From Nitriliruptoria bacterium (GTDB lineage Bacteria; Actinomycetota; Nitriliruptoria; Euzebyales; Egibacteraceae): a DNA stretch of 33,690 nt. Below the pieces are notes generated by a model. It had not been told where the DNA came from. It ran no database searches and worked only from the letters and a program-made list of their open reading frames with translations. Shown here piece after piece: positions 1 to 9,236 of the stretch. The stretch covers positions 1-33,690 of the forward strand of contig PUKE01000017.1 of assembly GCA_003550425.1 (NCBI GenBank), written 5' to 3'. The translations under genes were made by a program, and so were the position numbers. Within the stretch, counting starts at the first letter, position 1, and the number at the start of each line of letters is the position of its first letter.

Positions 1-15
1 CGCGCGCGCGACAGT

Positions 16-888
16 GTGACCACGGACCTGGCGCGAGGACGCGCCGCGATGCCCCCAACGGTCGGGACCATGGCCCACGACGTGCGCAGCCGCTTCGCGC
101 GCCTGGTGCGCGAGCCCGACGCCGACCTCGCCGAGCTGGCGCTGTGCTGCGGCGCCGCGCTGACCGGCGAGGTCGACGTCGACGCCGAGCTCGCCCGCGT
201 CGACGAGCTCGCGGGGCTGCTCGACCCCGCCGAGGTCACCGGGCAGCCGCGCGCCGAGGCCGCCGCCCTGTCGGCGCTGCTGGCCGGCGAGCTCGGCTTC
301 CACGGCGACCAGGACACCTACCACGACCCGCGCAACGGCCTGCTGCACGAGACGCTGGCCCGGCGCCGTGGCCTGCCGATCACCCTGGCGATCCTCTACG
401 TGGCGGTCGCGCGGCGCGTGGGCATCCCCGCCCACGGGTGCAACACGCCCGGGCACTTCCTCGTCGCGGTCGGCGAGGGGTCGCCGCCGCCGGTGCTGAT
501 CGACGCCTTCGACCGCGGGGCGCTGCTCGACCCCGCGGACGTGGCCGCGCGCATCCCCGCCGTCGGCGAGGTCGCCGGCGGGCTCGCGCGGGTGCTGCGC
601 CCCGCCAGCCCCGTCACGATCCTGCGTCGCGTGCTCGCCAACCAGGTGCGCGACCTCCAGGCAGCCGGCGAGCTGGGGCGCGCGCTGACCGCCGCCGAGC
701 TCACCCGTCTGCTGCCCGACTCGGGCAGCGCTGATGTGGACCAGCACGCGCGGCTGCTGCTCGGCGTCGGGCGCTTCCAGGACGCCGCGGCGCTGGTCGA
801 CGACCATCTCGCCGCCGCCGAGCCGCCCGAGCCCGCTGCCACCGAGCTGGCCCGGCTTGCGCGCGCCGCGCGCGCCCGCCTCAACTGA
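16..888 (+). CDS. SirB1 / transglutaminase-like family protein (start could be GTG 16, ATG 49 or ATG 70)
   Basis: Motifs YHDPRNGLLHETLARRRGLPITLAILYVAVARRVGIPAHGCNTPGHFLV typical of SirB1 N-terminal family, followed by a helical TPR-like C-terminus. Confidence 0.85.
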   Translation: MTTDLARGRAAMPPTVGTMAHDVRSRFARLVREPDADLAELALCCGAALTGEVDVDAELARVDELAGLLDPAEVTGQPRAEAAALSALLAGELGFHGDQDTYHDPRNGLLHETLARRRGLPITLAILYVAVARRVGIPAHGCNTPGHFLVAVGEGSPPPVLIDAFDRGALLDPADVAARIPAVGEVAGGLARVLRPASPVTILRRVLANQVRDLQAAGELGRALTAAELTRLLPDSGSADVDQHARLLLGVGRFQDAAALVDDHLAAAEPPEPAATELARLARAARARLN

Positions 889-920
889 CCACGCCCAATC
901 GAGGACCCGCCGAGGAGCCG

Positions 921-2237
921 ATGTCCCCAGCCGACCGCGATCCCCGCGATCCCCTCGCCGCCGCGGCCGCCGGGGCTCGCGACCACCGGCCCGGCGCCCC
1001 ACCGGCGGGTCCGCCGCCCGGCCCGTCGTGGCTGGACGCGCCCGGCCACCATGCCTGGCTGAAGGCCGAGCTCGCGCGCCTGCTCGCCTTCCCCCACGCC
1101 GACCGCCACCCCCAGGGCGGGTTCGCCTGGCTCGACGCGCGCGGGCGCGGGCAGGCCAACGCGCCAGTGCGCACCTGGATCACCGCCCGGCAGACCCATG
1201 TGGCCGCGCTGGGCCACCTCCACGGGGTGCCCGGCCAGGCGCCGCGCATCGACCACGGCGTCGCCGCGCTCACCGGGCCGCTGCACGACGCGCGCCACGG
1301 CGGCTGGCACGGCGGGCTGGCCCCGGACGGCGCGCCGCTGGAGGAGCCCAAGAGCGCCTACGACCACGCGTTCGTGGTCCTGGCCGCGGCCAGCGCCGCC
1401 GCCGCCGGCCGCCCCGGCGGCGACGCGCTGCTCGAGGCGGCGCTGACCACCCTCGACGCGCGCTTCTGGGACGACGCCGCCCAGCGGTGCGTCGAGTCGT
1501 GGGACCGCGCCTGGACCACCTGCGAGCCCTATCGCGGGGCCAACAGCAACATGCACGCCGTCGAGGCGCTGCTCGCCGCCGGCGACGTCACCGGCGACCC
1601 GCAGTGGCATCAGCGCGCCCTGGCGATCGCGACGGCGCTCATCGACGACGTCGCCCGCGCCCACGGCTGGCGCGTGGTGGAGCACTTCGACGCCGCGTGG
1701 ACCCCGTTGCCCGAGCACCACGCCGACCAGCCCGACCATCCCTTCCGCCCCTACGGCACCACGGTGGGCCACTGGCTCGAGTGGGCGCGGCTGCTGCTGC
1801 ACCTCGAGGCGTCGCTGCCCGACCCGCCCGCCTGGCTCCTGGAGGCCGCGACCGCGCTGTTCGACGCGGCGGTCAGCGTCGGCTGGGCCGCCGATGGGCG
1901 CCCGGGCTTCGTCTACACCCTCGACTGGCACGACCGCCCGGTGGTCGCGGGCCGGCTGCACTGGGTCGCCGCCGAGGCGATCGGGGCGGCCGCCGCGCTG
2001 ACGCGGCGCCTGGGCGCACCGAGCCACGAGGCGTGGTACCGGGCGCTGTGGGACCACGCCGCGTCGGCCTTCCGCGACCCGACCGACGGCAGCTGGCATC
2101 ACGAGGTCACGCCCGACGGTGACCCGGCCGGCGGGGTGTGGTCGGGCAAGCCCGACCTCTACCACGCGGTGCAGGCGACCCTCCTGCCACGCCTGGCGCT
2201 GGCCCCCGCGCTCGCCCCGCAGCTCGCGCAGCGCTGA
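921..2237 (+). CDS. AGE (N-acylglucosamine 2-epimerase) family epimerase/isomerase
   Basis: (alpha/alpha)6-barrel-like sequence with GGFAWLD, RTWITARQTHVAA, GGWHGGL, KSAYDHAFVVLAAAS, RGANSNMHAVEALLAA, PDHPFRPYGTTVGHWLEWARLLL. Confidence 0.88.
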   Translation: MSPADRDPRDPLAAAAAGARDHRPGAPPAGPPPGPSWLDAPGHHAWLKAELARLLAFPHADRHPQGGFAWLDARGRGQANAPVRTWITARQTHVAALGHLHGVPGQAPRIDHGVAALTGPLHDARHGGWHGGLAPDGAPLEEPKSAYDHAFVVLAAASAAAAGRPGGDALLEAALTTLDARFWDDAAQRCVESWDRAWTTCEPYRGANSNMHAVEALLAAGDVTGDPQWHQRALAIATALIDDVARAHGWRVVEHFDAAWTPLPEHHADQPDHPFRPYGTTVGHWLEWARLLLHLEASLPDPPAWLLEAATALFDAAVSVGWAADGRPGFVYTLDWHDRPVVAGRLHWVAAEAIGAAAALTRRLGAPSHEAWYRALWDHAASAFRDPTDGSWHHEVTPDGDPAGGVWSGKPDLYHAVQATLLPRLALAPALAPQLAQR

Positions 2238-2282
2238 CCGCAGCGCTGACCGCAGGGCCGCCCGCCGCGCCGCCCGCGGTCG

Positions 2283-3332
2283 TCAGGAGGGGCGGTCGTG
2301 GCTGGCGCGGCGACGCCGCCGCCGACCGCGGCCCGCCAGCGGCAGCCCCACGAGACGGTCGCCGCGGCGCAGCCGACCGAGGGCGGGGTCGTCGTAGCGC
2401 AGCAGCGTCCCCTCGCGCTCGACCGCCACGGTCCGCTGGCCGCCGATGTCCTCGAGGCGCTCGCCGATCTCGGACTCCTCCACCTCGCGCTCGTCCAGCG
2501 CGAGCCCGCCGGTGGTGTGCAGCAGGTCGCTGACGACCTCGCCGACGCTGGGCTGCAGGCTCGTGATGCCCAGCAGCCGGCCGGCGGTCTCGGCGGAGAC
2601 GATGACCTCGTCGGCGCCGCCCTGGCGCAGCAGCCCGGCGTTCTCCTCCTCGCGGGCGGCGGCCACGATCATGGCCTGCGGCGCGAGCTCGCGGGCGGTG
2701 AGCGTGGTCAGCACCGCGCTGTCGTCGCGGTCGGTGGCCACGATGATCGCCTTGGCGCGGTCGGCGCGCGCCTCGCGCAGCACCACGGTCCGGGAGGCCT
2801 CGCCGACCACCGTCGTGTAGCCGGCGTTGCTGGCCTCGGCCGCGGTGTCGCGGTTCTCGTCGACGATGACCACCTCGTCGCGCGGCAGCCCGTCCTCGCA
2901 CAGCGCGCGCGCCGCCGCGCGGCCCTTCACGCCGTAGCCGCAGATCACGTAGTGGTCCTTGACCCCCTGACGCCAGCGGTTGCGGCGGTGGGCCTCGCGC
3001 CAGCGCTCGGTCAACAGCTCCACGGTGGTGCCGACCAGCAGCAGGAGGAACGCCACGCGGGCCGGGGTGACGATCAGGGCGGTGGCCAGGCGCGCGCCCG
3101 GCGTGACCGGCGTGATGTCGCCGTAGCCGGTGGTGGTCACCGACACCGACGCGTAGTAGACGGCGTCCAGGAAGGAGATCGGCCCCCCGGCGTCGTCGGT
3201 GAAGCCCTCGCGACCCACCCAGACCGTCAGGGCCACCACCAGCAGCAGCGCGAGGCCCATCAGGACGCGCCAGGACAGGGCGCGCACCGGTCCGACCTCC
3301 CGGCGGGGAGGTCGTGCTTGGATCAGGTCCAC
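2283..3332 (-). CDS. Ion-channel (2TM, TTTGYGD selectivity filter) with TrkA-N/RCK domains; potassium channel family protein
   Basis: SVSVTTTGYGDITPVTPGARL pore, HYVICGYGVKGRAAARAL Rossmann nucleotide-binding motif, C-terminal TrkA-C-like region. Confidence 0.9.
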   Translation of the reverse strand: MDLIQARPPRREVGPVRALSWRVLMGLALLLVVALTVWVGREGFTDDAGGPISFLDAVYYASVSVTTTGYGDITPVTPGARLATALIVTPARVAFLLLLVGTTVELLTERWREAHRRNRWRQGVKDHYVICGYGVKGRAAARALCEDGLPRDEVVIVDENRDTAAEASNAGYTTVVGEASRTVVLREARADRAKAIIVATDRDDSAVLTTLTARELAPQAMIVAAAREEENAGLLRQGGADEVIVSAETAGRLLGITSLQPSVGEVVSDLLHTTGGLALDEREVEESEIGERLEDIGGQRTVAVEREGTLLRYDDPALGRLRRGDRLVGLPLAGRGRRRRRRASHDRPS

Positions 3333-3397
3333 GGCTCCTCGACCTCGTCAGCGACCGCCTCGGCGGCGACGGCCCACCGCCCTACCGTAGCAACGGC

Positions 3398-4288
3398 TCA
3401 TGGCTGCAGTGACCGTGGGCGCGCCACCAGCACCGGGCAGGGGCTGTCGCGCACCAGCGTGATCGCCGTCGAGCCGATCCGCAGGCGCCGCAGCCCGGTG
3501 CGCCCGTGGGTGCTCAGCGCCGCCAGGCCCGCGCCGCGCTCGCGCAGCGCCGCGACGAGGTGGGGCACCGGCTGGCTGGGGTCGGGGGCGGCGACCGCGT
3601 CGCTGCGCACCGTCTGGCCGGCGGTGCGCAGCCGGGCCGCGAGGCGCTCGGTGTAGCCGCGCGGGCAGCCGGGCGTCTCGGCGCAGTCGGCGTCGGCGTC
3701 GCCCGCGGCGCTGGCGGCCCAGCGCTCGGGCACCACCTCCAGCAGCCGCAGGTCCATGCCGAACCGGTGCGCCCAGCTCGCGGCGGGCTCGAGGATCTCC
3801 TCGGACAGCTCCGAGCAGTCGACGCAGGCGATCACCTCGCCGGTCGTGGGCACGCGGTCGGGCTCGCAGGTCGGGCCGACGAGCAGCACGGGGCCAGGCA
3901 GGCGCCCCAGCGCCGCCTCGGCGACGCTGCCCAGCGCCGGCCCGCCCCGCTCGGCCGCGCGACCGTGGCTGGACAGGCACACCAGCGCGCCCTCCTCGGC
4001 GCTCGCGGCCGCCTCCAGCCCCGTCACCGGAGAGGGCGCCACCTCCACGCGCACCTCGACGGGCACCTCGGGGACCGTGGCGGCGAGCTCCCGCAGCGCG
4101 GCGGCGCGGCGGCTGCCCGCCGGGTCGCCGTCGGCCTCGCTGGGGTAGAGCTGGCTGTACAGCAGCAGCCCGACGCCGCTGGCGCGGGCCACCGCCGCCG
4201 CATGCGGCAGCGAGCGGGCGGCCAACGCGCTGCCGTCCTGGGGCACGATGACGCGGGTGAGCGGTGGCGCCTCGGTCGTGGCCGGCAT
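3398..4288 (-). CDS. Tandem universal stress protein (two UspA domains)
   Basis: LTRVIVPQDGSALAARSLPHA at the N-terminus; two SHGR/THGR ATP-binding-type motifs (CLSSHGRAAERGGPALGSVAEAALGRLPGPVLLVGP; ALSTHGRTGLRRLRIGSTAITLVRDSPCPVLVARP). Start ATG chosen at 4288. Confidence 0.9.
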   Translation of the reverse strand: MPATTEAPPLTRVIVPQDGSALAARSLPHAAAVARASGVGLLLYSQLYPSEADGDPAGSRRAAALRELAATVPEVPVEVRVEVAPSPVTGLEAAASAEEGALVCLSSHGRAAERGGPALGSVAEAALGRLPGPVLLVGPTCEPDRVPTTGEVIACVDCSELSEEILEPAASWAHRFGMDLRLLEVVPERWAASAAGDADADCAETPGCPRGYTERLAARLRTAGQTVRSDAVAAPDPSQPVPHLVAALRERGAGLAALSTHGRTGLRRLRIGSTAITLVRDSPCPVLVARPRSLQP

Positions 4289-4331
4289 GGCGGTCCTTTC
4301 GCTGCGGGCGGCCAAGCGGCGCGCGGCCAGG

Positions 4332-4910
4332 TCAGGCGGCCGGCCCGCTGTCCGCCTCCTCGTCGCGCTCGGCGTCCTGGGCCTGGGCACCGTCCCCGGG
4401 CGAGGTCTCGTGGCCGCCGGTCGGGTCGAGGGGGCCGTTGTGGGCGAGGCGGCGCTGCAGGCGCGCGGCCTGGTCGCGGTTGAGCTCGCGCTCGCTGCGC
4501 AGGAAGTCGCGGATGACCCGCAGCTGCTCCTTGGTGGCGCGACGCAGGGTCGTGGCGCCCGCGGCCGCGATCTCGGCCCGCACGTCGCCCACGGTGCGCG
4601 CCGCGGTCTCGGTGGGGACCACCAGCACGCGCCGTCGGTCGGCGCGGTCGCGCTGCCGCTCGGCGTAGCCCGCGCTCTGGAGGCGGTCGACCACGCTGGT
4701 GATCGCGCCGGTGGACAGCCCCGTGGCCTCGGCCAGCGCCCCCGCGGTCATCGGCCCGTGCAGCAGCAGCATGTCCAGGGCCCGCGCATCGCTGCGGTTC
4801 AGGTCGATGAGCTCGGCGATGGTCGCCTCGACCTGATCCGCTGCCACGTGCAGCGCCCGTACCTCGTCGCGCACGGACGCCACGAGATCCTCGCGGGTCT
4901 CCCTGGCCAT
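4332..4910 (-). CDS. MarR family transcriptional regulator
   Basis: LDMLLLHGPMTAGALAEATGLSTGAITSVVDRLQSAGYAERQRDRADRRRVLVVPTE winged-helix with DRR wing motif. Confidence 0.9.
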   Translation of the reverse strand: MARETREDLVASVRDEVRALHVAADQVEATIAELIDLNRSDARALDMLLLHGPMTAGALAEATGLSTGAITSVVDRLQSAGYAERQRDRADRRRVLVVPTETAARTVGDVRAEIAAAGATTLRRATKEQLRVIRDFLRSERELNRDQAARLQRRLAHNGPLDPTGGHETSPGDGAQAQDAERDEEADSGPAA

Positions 4911-4920
4911 CGTGCTCTTT

Positions 4921-4950
4921 CGATGTTCGAGAAGTAAAGGTTGGACATCG
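4921..4950. promoter_or_regulatory. Candidate MarR operator: inverted repeat CGATGTTC-N14-GGACATCG
   Basis: Interrupted palindrome (7/8 arm match) immediately upstream of the marR start (4910, minus). Confidence 0.45.
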
Positions 4951-5124
4951 GAAGGTTATCACCCGCGGACCGCCTCGGGGTGCCGTCCCCTTGGCCGCGC
5001 CCCTCGTCCGCGCGCGACGGGCCGCGCCGACCATCCCGCGGGCGACCGCGACGATCCTGGCGCGTTCGCTCCGCGTTCACCTTCGCGGGCTAGGGTCGGC
5101 ACGACGCGACGAGGAGCACGGCGC

Positions 5125-5667
5125 GTGACCACCGTGGAGCTGCTCCGCCACGCCAAGGCGGGATCGCGCAAGGACTGGCACGAGGGCCCCGACGCCCAGC
5201 GCCCCCTCACCGAGGAGGGCTGGGCCCAGGCGCGCGTGCTCGCCGACGAGCTGCTGGCGCTCGGCGAGCCCGACCTGCTGCTCAGCAGCCCGCTGACCCG
5301 CTGCTGGCAGACCATGGAGCCGCTCGCGCGGCGCATCCAGCGCCCGATCGTGGGCGCCGATCCCCTCGCCGAGTCGCCAGGGGTGCCGGTGGTGGACGCG
5401 GGCAGCCTGTGGGTCGGCGCGGCCTGGCTCGGTGGGCGCGCGGTCGGGCTGATCGACGAGCTGGTGACCGGTCGCCCCGGCCAGCGGCTGGTGCTGTGCA
5501 GCCACGGCGACATCATCCCGGCCACGCTGTCGGTGCTGGCCGGTCGCGATGGGCTGGACCTCGACGATGTGCACCTCAAGAAGGGCGGCCGCGCCACCCT
5601 CGCCTTCGAGCACGGCCGCTGCGCGGCGGTGACGCTGCACCCCGCACCGTCGGTGCGGGTGGGGTAG
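5125..5667 (+). CDS. SixA-like histidine phosphatase family protein
   Basis: VTTVELLRHAKAGSRKDWHEGPDAQRPLTEEGWAQA (RHG/RHA motif), LLSSPLTRCWQTMEPLA, LVLCSHGDIIPA; GTG start at 5125. Confidence 0.9.
   Translation: MTTVELLRHAKAGSRKDWHEGPDAQRPLTEEGWAQARVLADELLALGEPDLLLSSPLTRCWQTMEPLARRIQRPIVGADPLAESPGVPVVDAGSLWVGAAWLGGRAVGLIDELVTGRPGQRLVLCSHGDIIPATLSVLAGRDGLDLDDVHLKKGGRATLAFEHGRCAAVTLHPAPSVRVG
5641..5659 (+). terminator. Perfect 8-bp hairpin CCCGCACC-GTC-GGTGCGGG within the last codons of the phosphatase gene
   Basis: Self-complementarity read directly; no U-tract. Confidence 0.4.
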
Positions 5668-5706
5668 GGGCGCGCCGGCGGCGCGGCATGGCCCTGGCGC
5701 GCCTGG

Positions 5707-6654
5707 TCACCCCGGTGCCCGGCCGCTGGCGAAGTCGCGGCTGCGGCGCCCCAGCAGCGCGCCGCCCACGCCCACGAGAGTGAGCAGGCCGCCGCCGAGG
5801 TGGGTGGCCGTGACCGTCTCGGCCAGCAGCGCCCAGGCGAGCAGCCCCGACAGCACCGGCTGGGCCAGCTTGGCCAGCGCGGGGACGTTGGCGGGGACGA
5901 AGCGCAGCGCCCAGGTCATCCCGAAGTGGCCGAGGAAGCCTGGGCCCGCGGCGACGGCGGCGGCCAGCGCGACGTCACGGCCGGTCACCGCGGCCACCGG
6001 CTCGCCGAGCGCCAGCGCCCCGAGGCTCACGATCACCGTGGCCACGACCATCACCGCCAGCAGGTAGGAGACGGTGTCGACGTCGCTGCGCGCGCCCTTG
6101 GTGGCCACGAAGAACAGCCCGAGGAACACCACATTGGCCAGGGCCATGGCGACCCCGACCGGGTCGCCCTGCGGGCCCTGGGCGCCGGCGAGGGCCACGA
6201 GCGCCGCGCCGGCCATGGCCACCGCGCCCCAGCCGACGAACCCTCGGGTGGGCCGCTCGTCGAACAGGCGGATCGCCAGCAGGCCGACCACGACGGGCCC
6301 GAGCGTGCCGATGAGCGCCACCGTGGCCACGCTCGTGGCCTTCACCGCGGAGAAGAACAGCAGCTGGTGGACCCCGAAGGCGGCGCCGCCGCCCAGCACC
6401 CAGGCCCAGCTGCGCCCGCGCGGCAGCCGCGCGCCCCCGCGGGCGCGCAGCAGCGCGGCCGCGGCGCCGAGCACGGCCACGCCGAGCCACAGGCGCCAGA
6501 AGGCGAACACGGTGCCGCTGACCGCGGTGGCCTGCGCCAGCACCGGCCCGGTGCTGTAGAGCACGGTGGCCACGAGGACCACCGCGAGCGGCAGCCGCCG
6601 GGCCGAGGCGAGGGCGCGGTGCGCCGCAGCCGCGGACGACGTGGCGACGGTCAC
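5707..6654 (-). CDS. EamA/DMT superfamily transporter
   Basis: Multiple hydrophobic helices, [32 protein letters not shown] and [34 protein letters not shown] typical of EamA repeats. Confidence 0.88.
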   Translation of the reverse strand: MTVATSSAAAAHRALASARRLPLAVVLVATVLYSTGPVLAQATAVSGTVFAFWRLWLGVAVLGAAAALLRARGGARLPRGRSWAWVLGGGAAFGVHQLLFFSAVKATSVATVALIGTLGPVVVGLLAIRLFDERPTRGFVGWGAVAMAGAALVALAGAQGPQGDPVGVAMALANVVFLGLFFVATKGARSDVDTVSYLLAVMVVATVIVSLGALALGEPVAAVTGRDVALAAAVAAGPGFLGHFGMTWALRFVPANVPALAKLAQPVLSGLLAWALLAETVTATHLGGGLLTLVGVGGALLGRRSRDFASGRAPG

Positions 6655-8435
6655 GGCTGCGCGCGCTCCTCAAGGCGGGCCAGCTCGTCGTCGACCACTG
6701 CCGGGTCCAGCTTGGTGAACAGCGGCGAGGGGGCCGACAGCGGCTGCCCGACCGGCAGGTCCTGCGAGGCCCAGCGCCCCCACGTGGCGCCCTCGGGCAG
6801 GCGCAGCACGCGGTGCTCGTGCCCGTGCTGGTCGGTGCTGGTGGTCACCACCGGCTGCGGGGCGATGACGTCGTCGTGGCCGAGCAGCTCGTGGAGGCGC
6901 TGGCTGGAGAACGGCAGGAACGGCGCGAACAGCCGCGCGAGGTCGCGCACGCACTGCAGGGCGGTCCAGATCACGGTGCGCGCCCGGGCCTCGTCGGTCT
7001 TGCGCAGCCTCCAGGGCTCCTGGGCGCTGATGTAGCGGTTGGTCTCGCCGGCCAGGCGCATCGCCTCCTGCAGCGCCGCCTTGAAGTGCGCCGACTCGAT
7101 CAGCTCGCCGACGCTGTCGAACCCGCTCGCGACGGCCTGGCGCACCTCGCGATCCTCGGGGGCGAGCGCGTCCGGCTCGGGGACGGTCCCGCCGAGCTGC
7201 TGGGCCAGGCGCAGCACGCGGTTGCTGACGTTGCCCCAGGTGGCCACGAGCTCCTCGTTGGTGCGGCGCACGAACTCCGACCAGGTGAAGTCGGTGTCCT
7301 GCTGCTCGGGGCCCGCGATGGTCAGGTAGTAGCGCAGCGCGTCGGCCTGGTAGCGGTCCAGCACGTCGCGGACGTAGATGACCACGCCCCGGCTCGAGGA
7401 GAACTTGCGGCCCTCCATGGTCAGGAACTCGCTGGAGACCACGTTGTCGGGCAGCCGCAGCGGGCGCCCGTCGGCGTAGCCGCCGTCGGCGCCGTAGCCC
7501 AGGAGCAGGCTCGGCCAGATCGTGGTGTGGAAGACGATGTTGTCCTTGCCCATGAAGTACAGGTGCTTGGCCTGCTCGTCCTGCCACCAGTCGCGCCAGC
7601 GCTCGGGCTCCCCGATCGCGTGGGCCCACTCGATCGCGGCCGACAGGTAGCCGATCACCGCGTCGAACCACACGTAGATGCGCTTGTCGTCCCGGTCGGC
7701 GTACTCGGGCAGGGGGATCGGCACGCCCCACTCGATGTCGCGGGTGATCGGGCGCGGCTTGAGCTCGTCGATGTAGTTGAGCGTGAACTTCTTGATGTTG
7801 GGGCGCCAGTCGGTGCGCGGCTCGATCCACTCGCGCAGGGCGTCGGCGAAGGCGGGCAGGTCCAGGTAGAAGTGATGGGAGTCGCGGAACTGCGGCGGCT
7901 GCCCGTCGGAGACGCTGCGCGGGTCGATCAGGTCGGTGGGGTCCAGCTGCTTGCCGCAGTCGTCGCACTGGTCGCCGCGCGCGCTGTCGGACCCGCAGTG
8001 GGGGCAGGTCCCCTCGACGTAGCGGTCGGGCAGCGCGCGCCCGGTGGTGGCGCTGAACGCGCCGAGCTCGGTGCGCTCGATCAGGTAGCCCTTGCGGTGC
8101 AGGGTGGCGAAGACGTCCTGGACCACCGCGTAGTGGTTGGCCGTGGTGGTGCGGGTGAACAGGTCGTAGGCCAGCCCCAGGTCGGCGAGGTCCTGGGTGA
8201 TCACCGCGTTGTAGCGGTCGGCGAGCGCGGACGGGCTCACCCCCTCCTCGTCGGCCGCCACCGTGATCGGCGTGCCGTGCTCGTCGGTGCCGCTGACCAT
8301 CAGGACCGCGTCGCCCTTCATGCGGTGGTAGCGCGCGAGGACGTCGCTGGGCACCCCGAAGCCGGCGACGTGCCCGATGTGGCGTGGCCCGTTGGCGTAG
8401 GGCCAGGCGACGGCCACGAAGACGCGGTCGGCCAT
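6651..8435 (-). CDS. metG: Methionyl-tRNA synthetase
   Basis: [19 protein letters not shown] (HIGH), [18 protein letters not shown] zinc knuckle, [10 protein letters not shown] (KMSKS-equivalent), anticodon-binding C-terminal region; ATG at 8435. Confidence 0.96.
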   Translation of the reverse strand: MADRVFVAVAWPYANGPRHIGHVAGFGVPSDVLARYHRMKGDAVLMVSGTDEHGTPITVAADEEGVSPSALADRYNAVITQDLADLGLAYDLFTRTTTANHYAVVQDVFATLHRKGYLIERTELGAFSATTGRALPDRYVEGTCPHCGSDSARGDQCDDCGKQLDPTDLIDPRSVSDGQPPQFRDSHHFYLDLPAFADALREWIEPRTDWRPNIKKFTLNYIDELKPRPITRDIEWGVPIPLPEYADRDDKRIYVWFDAVIGYLSAAIEWAHAIGEPERWRDWWQDEQAKHLYFMGKDNIVFHTTIWPSLLLGYGADGGYADGRPLRLPDNVVSSEFLTMEGRKFSSSRGVVIYVRDVLDRYQADALRYYLTIAGPEQQDTDFTWSEFVRRTNEELVATWGNVSNRVLRLAQQLGGTVPEPDALAPEDREVRQAVASGFDSVGELIESAHFKAALQEAMRLAGETNRYISAQEPWRLRKTDEARARTVIWTALQCVRDLARLFAPFLPFSSQRLHELLGHDDVIAPQPVVTTSTDQHGHEHRVLRLPEGATWGRWASQDLPVGQPLSAPSPLFTKLDPAVVDDELARLEERAQP

Positions 8436-8566
8436 GGCAGGGCTCCTCGAGGGTCGGGGGACAGTGCGGACGCGGTCACATCCTAGCCCCCGCCAGCGTG
8501 CCCCCGTCCGCGCCGCGCGACGCCGCCGCGGGCTTGCCAAGATCTGCTAGTCATGGCATGTTTAGA

Positions 8567-8588
8567 CTTGAGCCTGCAAGGCTAAGAT
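8567..8588 (+). promoter_or_regulatory. Possible HAIR/HspR-like half site CTTGAGC-N7-GCTAAGA upstream of hsp20
   Basis: Left arm CTTGAGC matches 6/7 of CTTGAGT; right arm GCTAAG resembles GCTCAAG with one base missing; located about 70 bp upstream of the hsp20 ATG. Confidence 0.3.
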
Positions 8589-8657
8589 TGGGACGGCATC
8601 GACGAGACGGAGTGATCACACGGCGCACCGCAGCCGTTGCGACGAGGAGGTGGTGGT

Positions 8658-9128
8658 ATGGCGCTTCGGACCTGGGACCCCTTCGGCGACCTTGCGGCCC
8701 TGCAGCGCGACATGGGAGAGCTGGTGAACCGCACGCTCGGCCCGACCGGGGTGCGCGAGGGCACCGCGAGCCTGGTGCCGCCGATCGACGCCTACCGGAC
8801 CGAGGACGCGGTGGTGATCCACATGGAGCTGCCCGGCTTCACCACCGATGACGTCGAGATCGAGGTCCAGGACGGCGTGCTCACCGTCAGTGGCCAGCGC
8901 GCCCGCACCGCCGATGTGGACGAGGAGGCCTGGCTGCGCCGCGAGCGCGCGGTGGGCGAGTTCACCCGCAGCTTCACGCTCCCCGAGGGCGTGGACCCCG
9001 AGCAGATCCGGGCGGACTTCGCGCACGGGCTGCTGGAGCTGCGCATCCCACACCCCGAGGAGCGCAAGCCGCACCGCATCTCCATCCAGCCGGGCAGCGA
9101 GCAGACCGCGGTCGGCGCGGGCAGCTGA
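8658..9128 (+). CDS. Hsp20/alpha-crystallin family small heat shock protein
   Basis: ALRTWDPFGDLAALQRDMGELVNR; IHMELPGFTTDDVEIEVQDGVLTVSGQR; FTRSFTLPEGVDPEQIRADFAHGLLELRIPHPEERKPHRISI; RBS-like gacgaggagg just upstream. Confidence 0.95.
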   Translation: MALRTWDPFGDLAALQRDMGELVNRTLGPTGVREGTASLVPPIDAYRTEDAVVIHMELPGFTTDDVEIEVQDGVLTVSGQRARTADVDEEAWLRRERAVGEFTRSFTLPEGVDPEQIRADFAHGLLELRIPHPEERKPHRISIQPGSEQTAVGAGS

Positions 9129-9194
9129 CGCCCCGCCACCGCAAGGCAGCCCCGCTCGCGCACCCGCTCACCCTGCGCGAGCCTCGCTGCACCA

Positions 9195-9227
9195 CGAGGG
9201 CCGGCCGCCATCGGCGGCCGGCCCTCG
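9195..9227. terminator. Bidirectional hairpin, 15-bp perfect stem CGAGGGCCGGCCGCC-ATC-GGCGGCCGGCCCTCG
   Basis: Perfect inverted repeat between convergent hsp20 (+) and acyltransferase (-) genes. Confidence 0.7.
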
Positions 9228-9236
9228 CGCGTGCGG

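Noticed and set aside
396-2165. 589-aa minus-strand ORF antisense to SirB1 and AGE epimerase genes
   Set aside because: No recognisable domain; both plus-strand genes have clear family motifs.
7390-7425. MetRS KFSSSR as a degenerate KMSKS loop of special interest
   Set aside because: KFSSS-type variants are a normal form of the class I signature in MetRS, so not novel.
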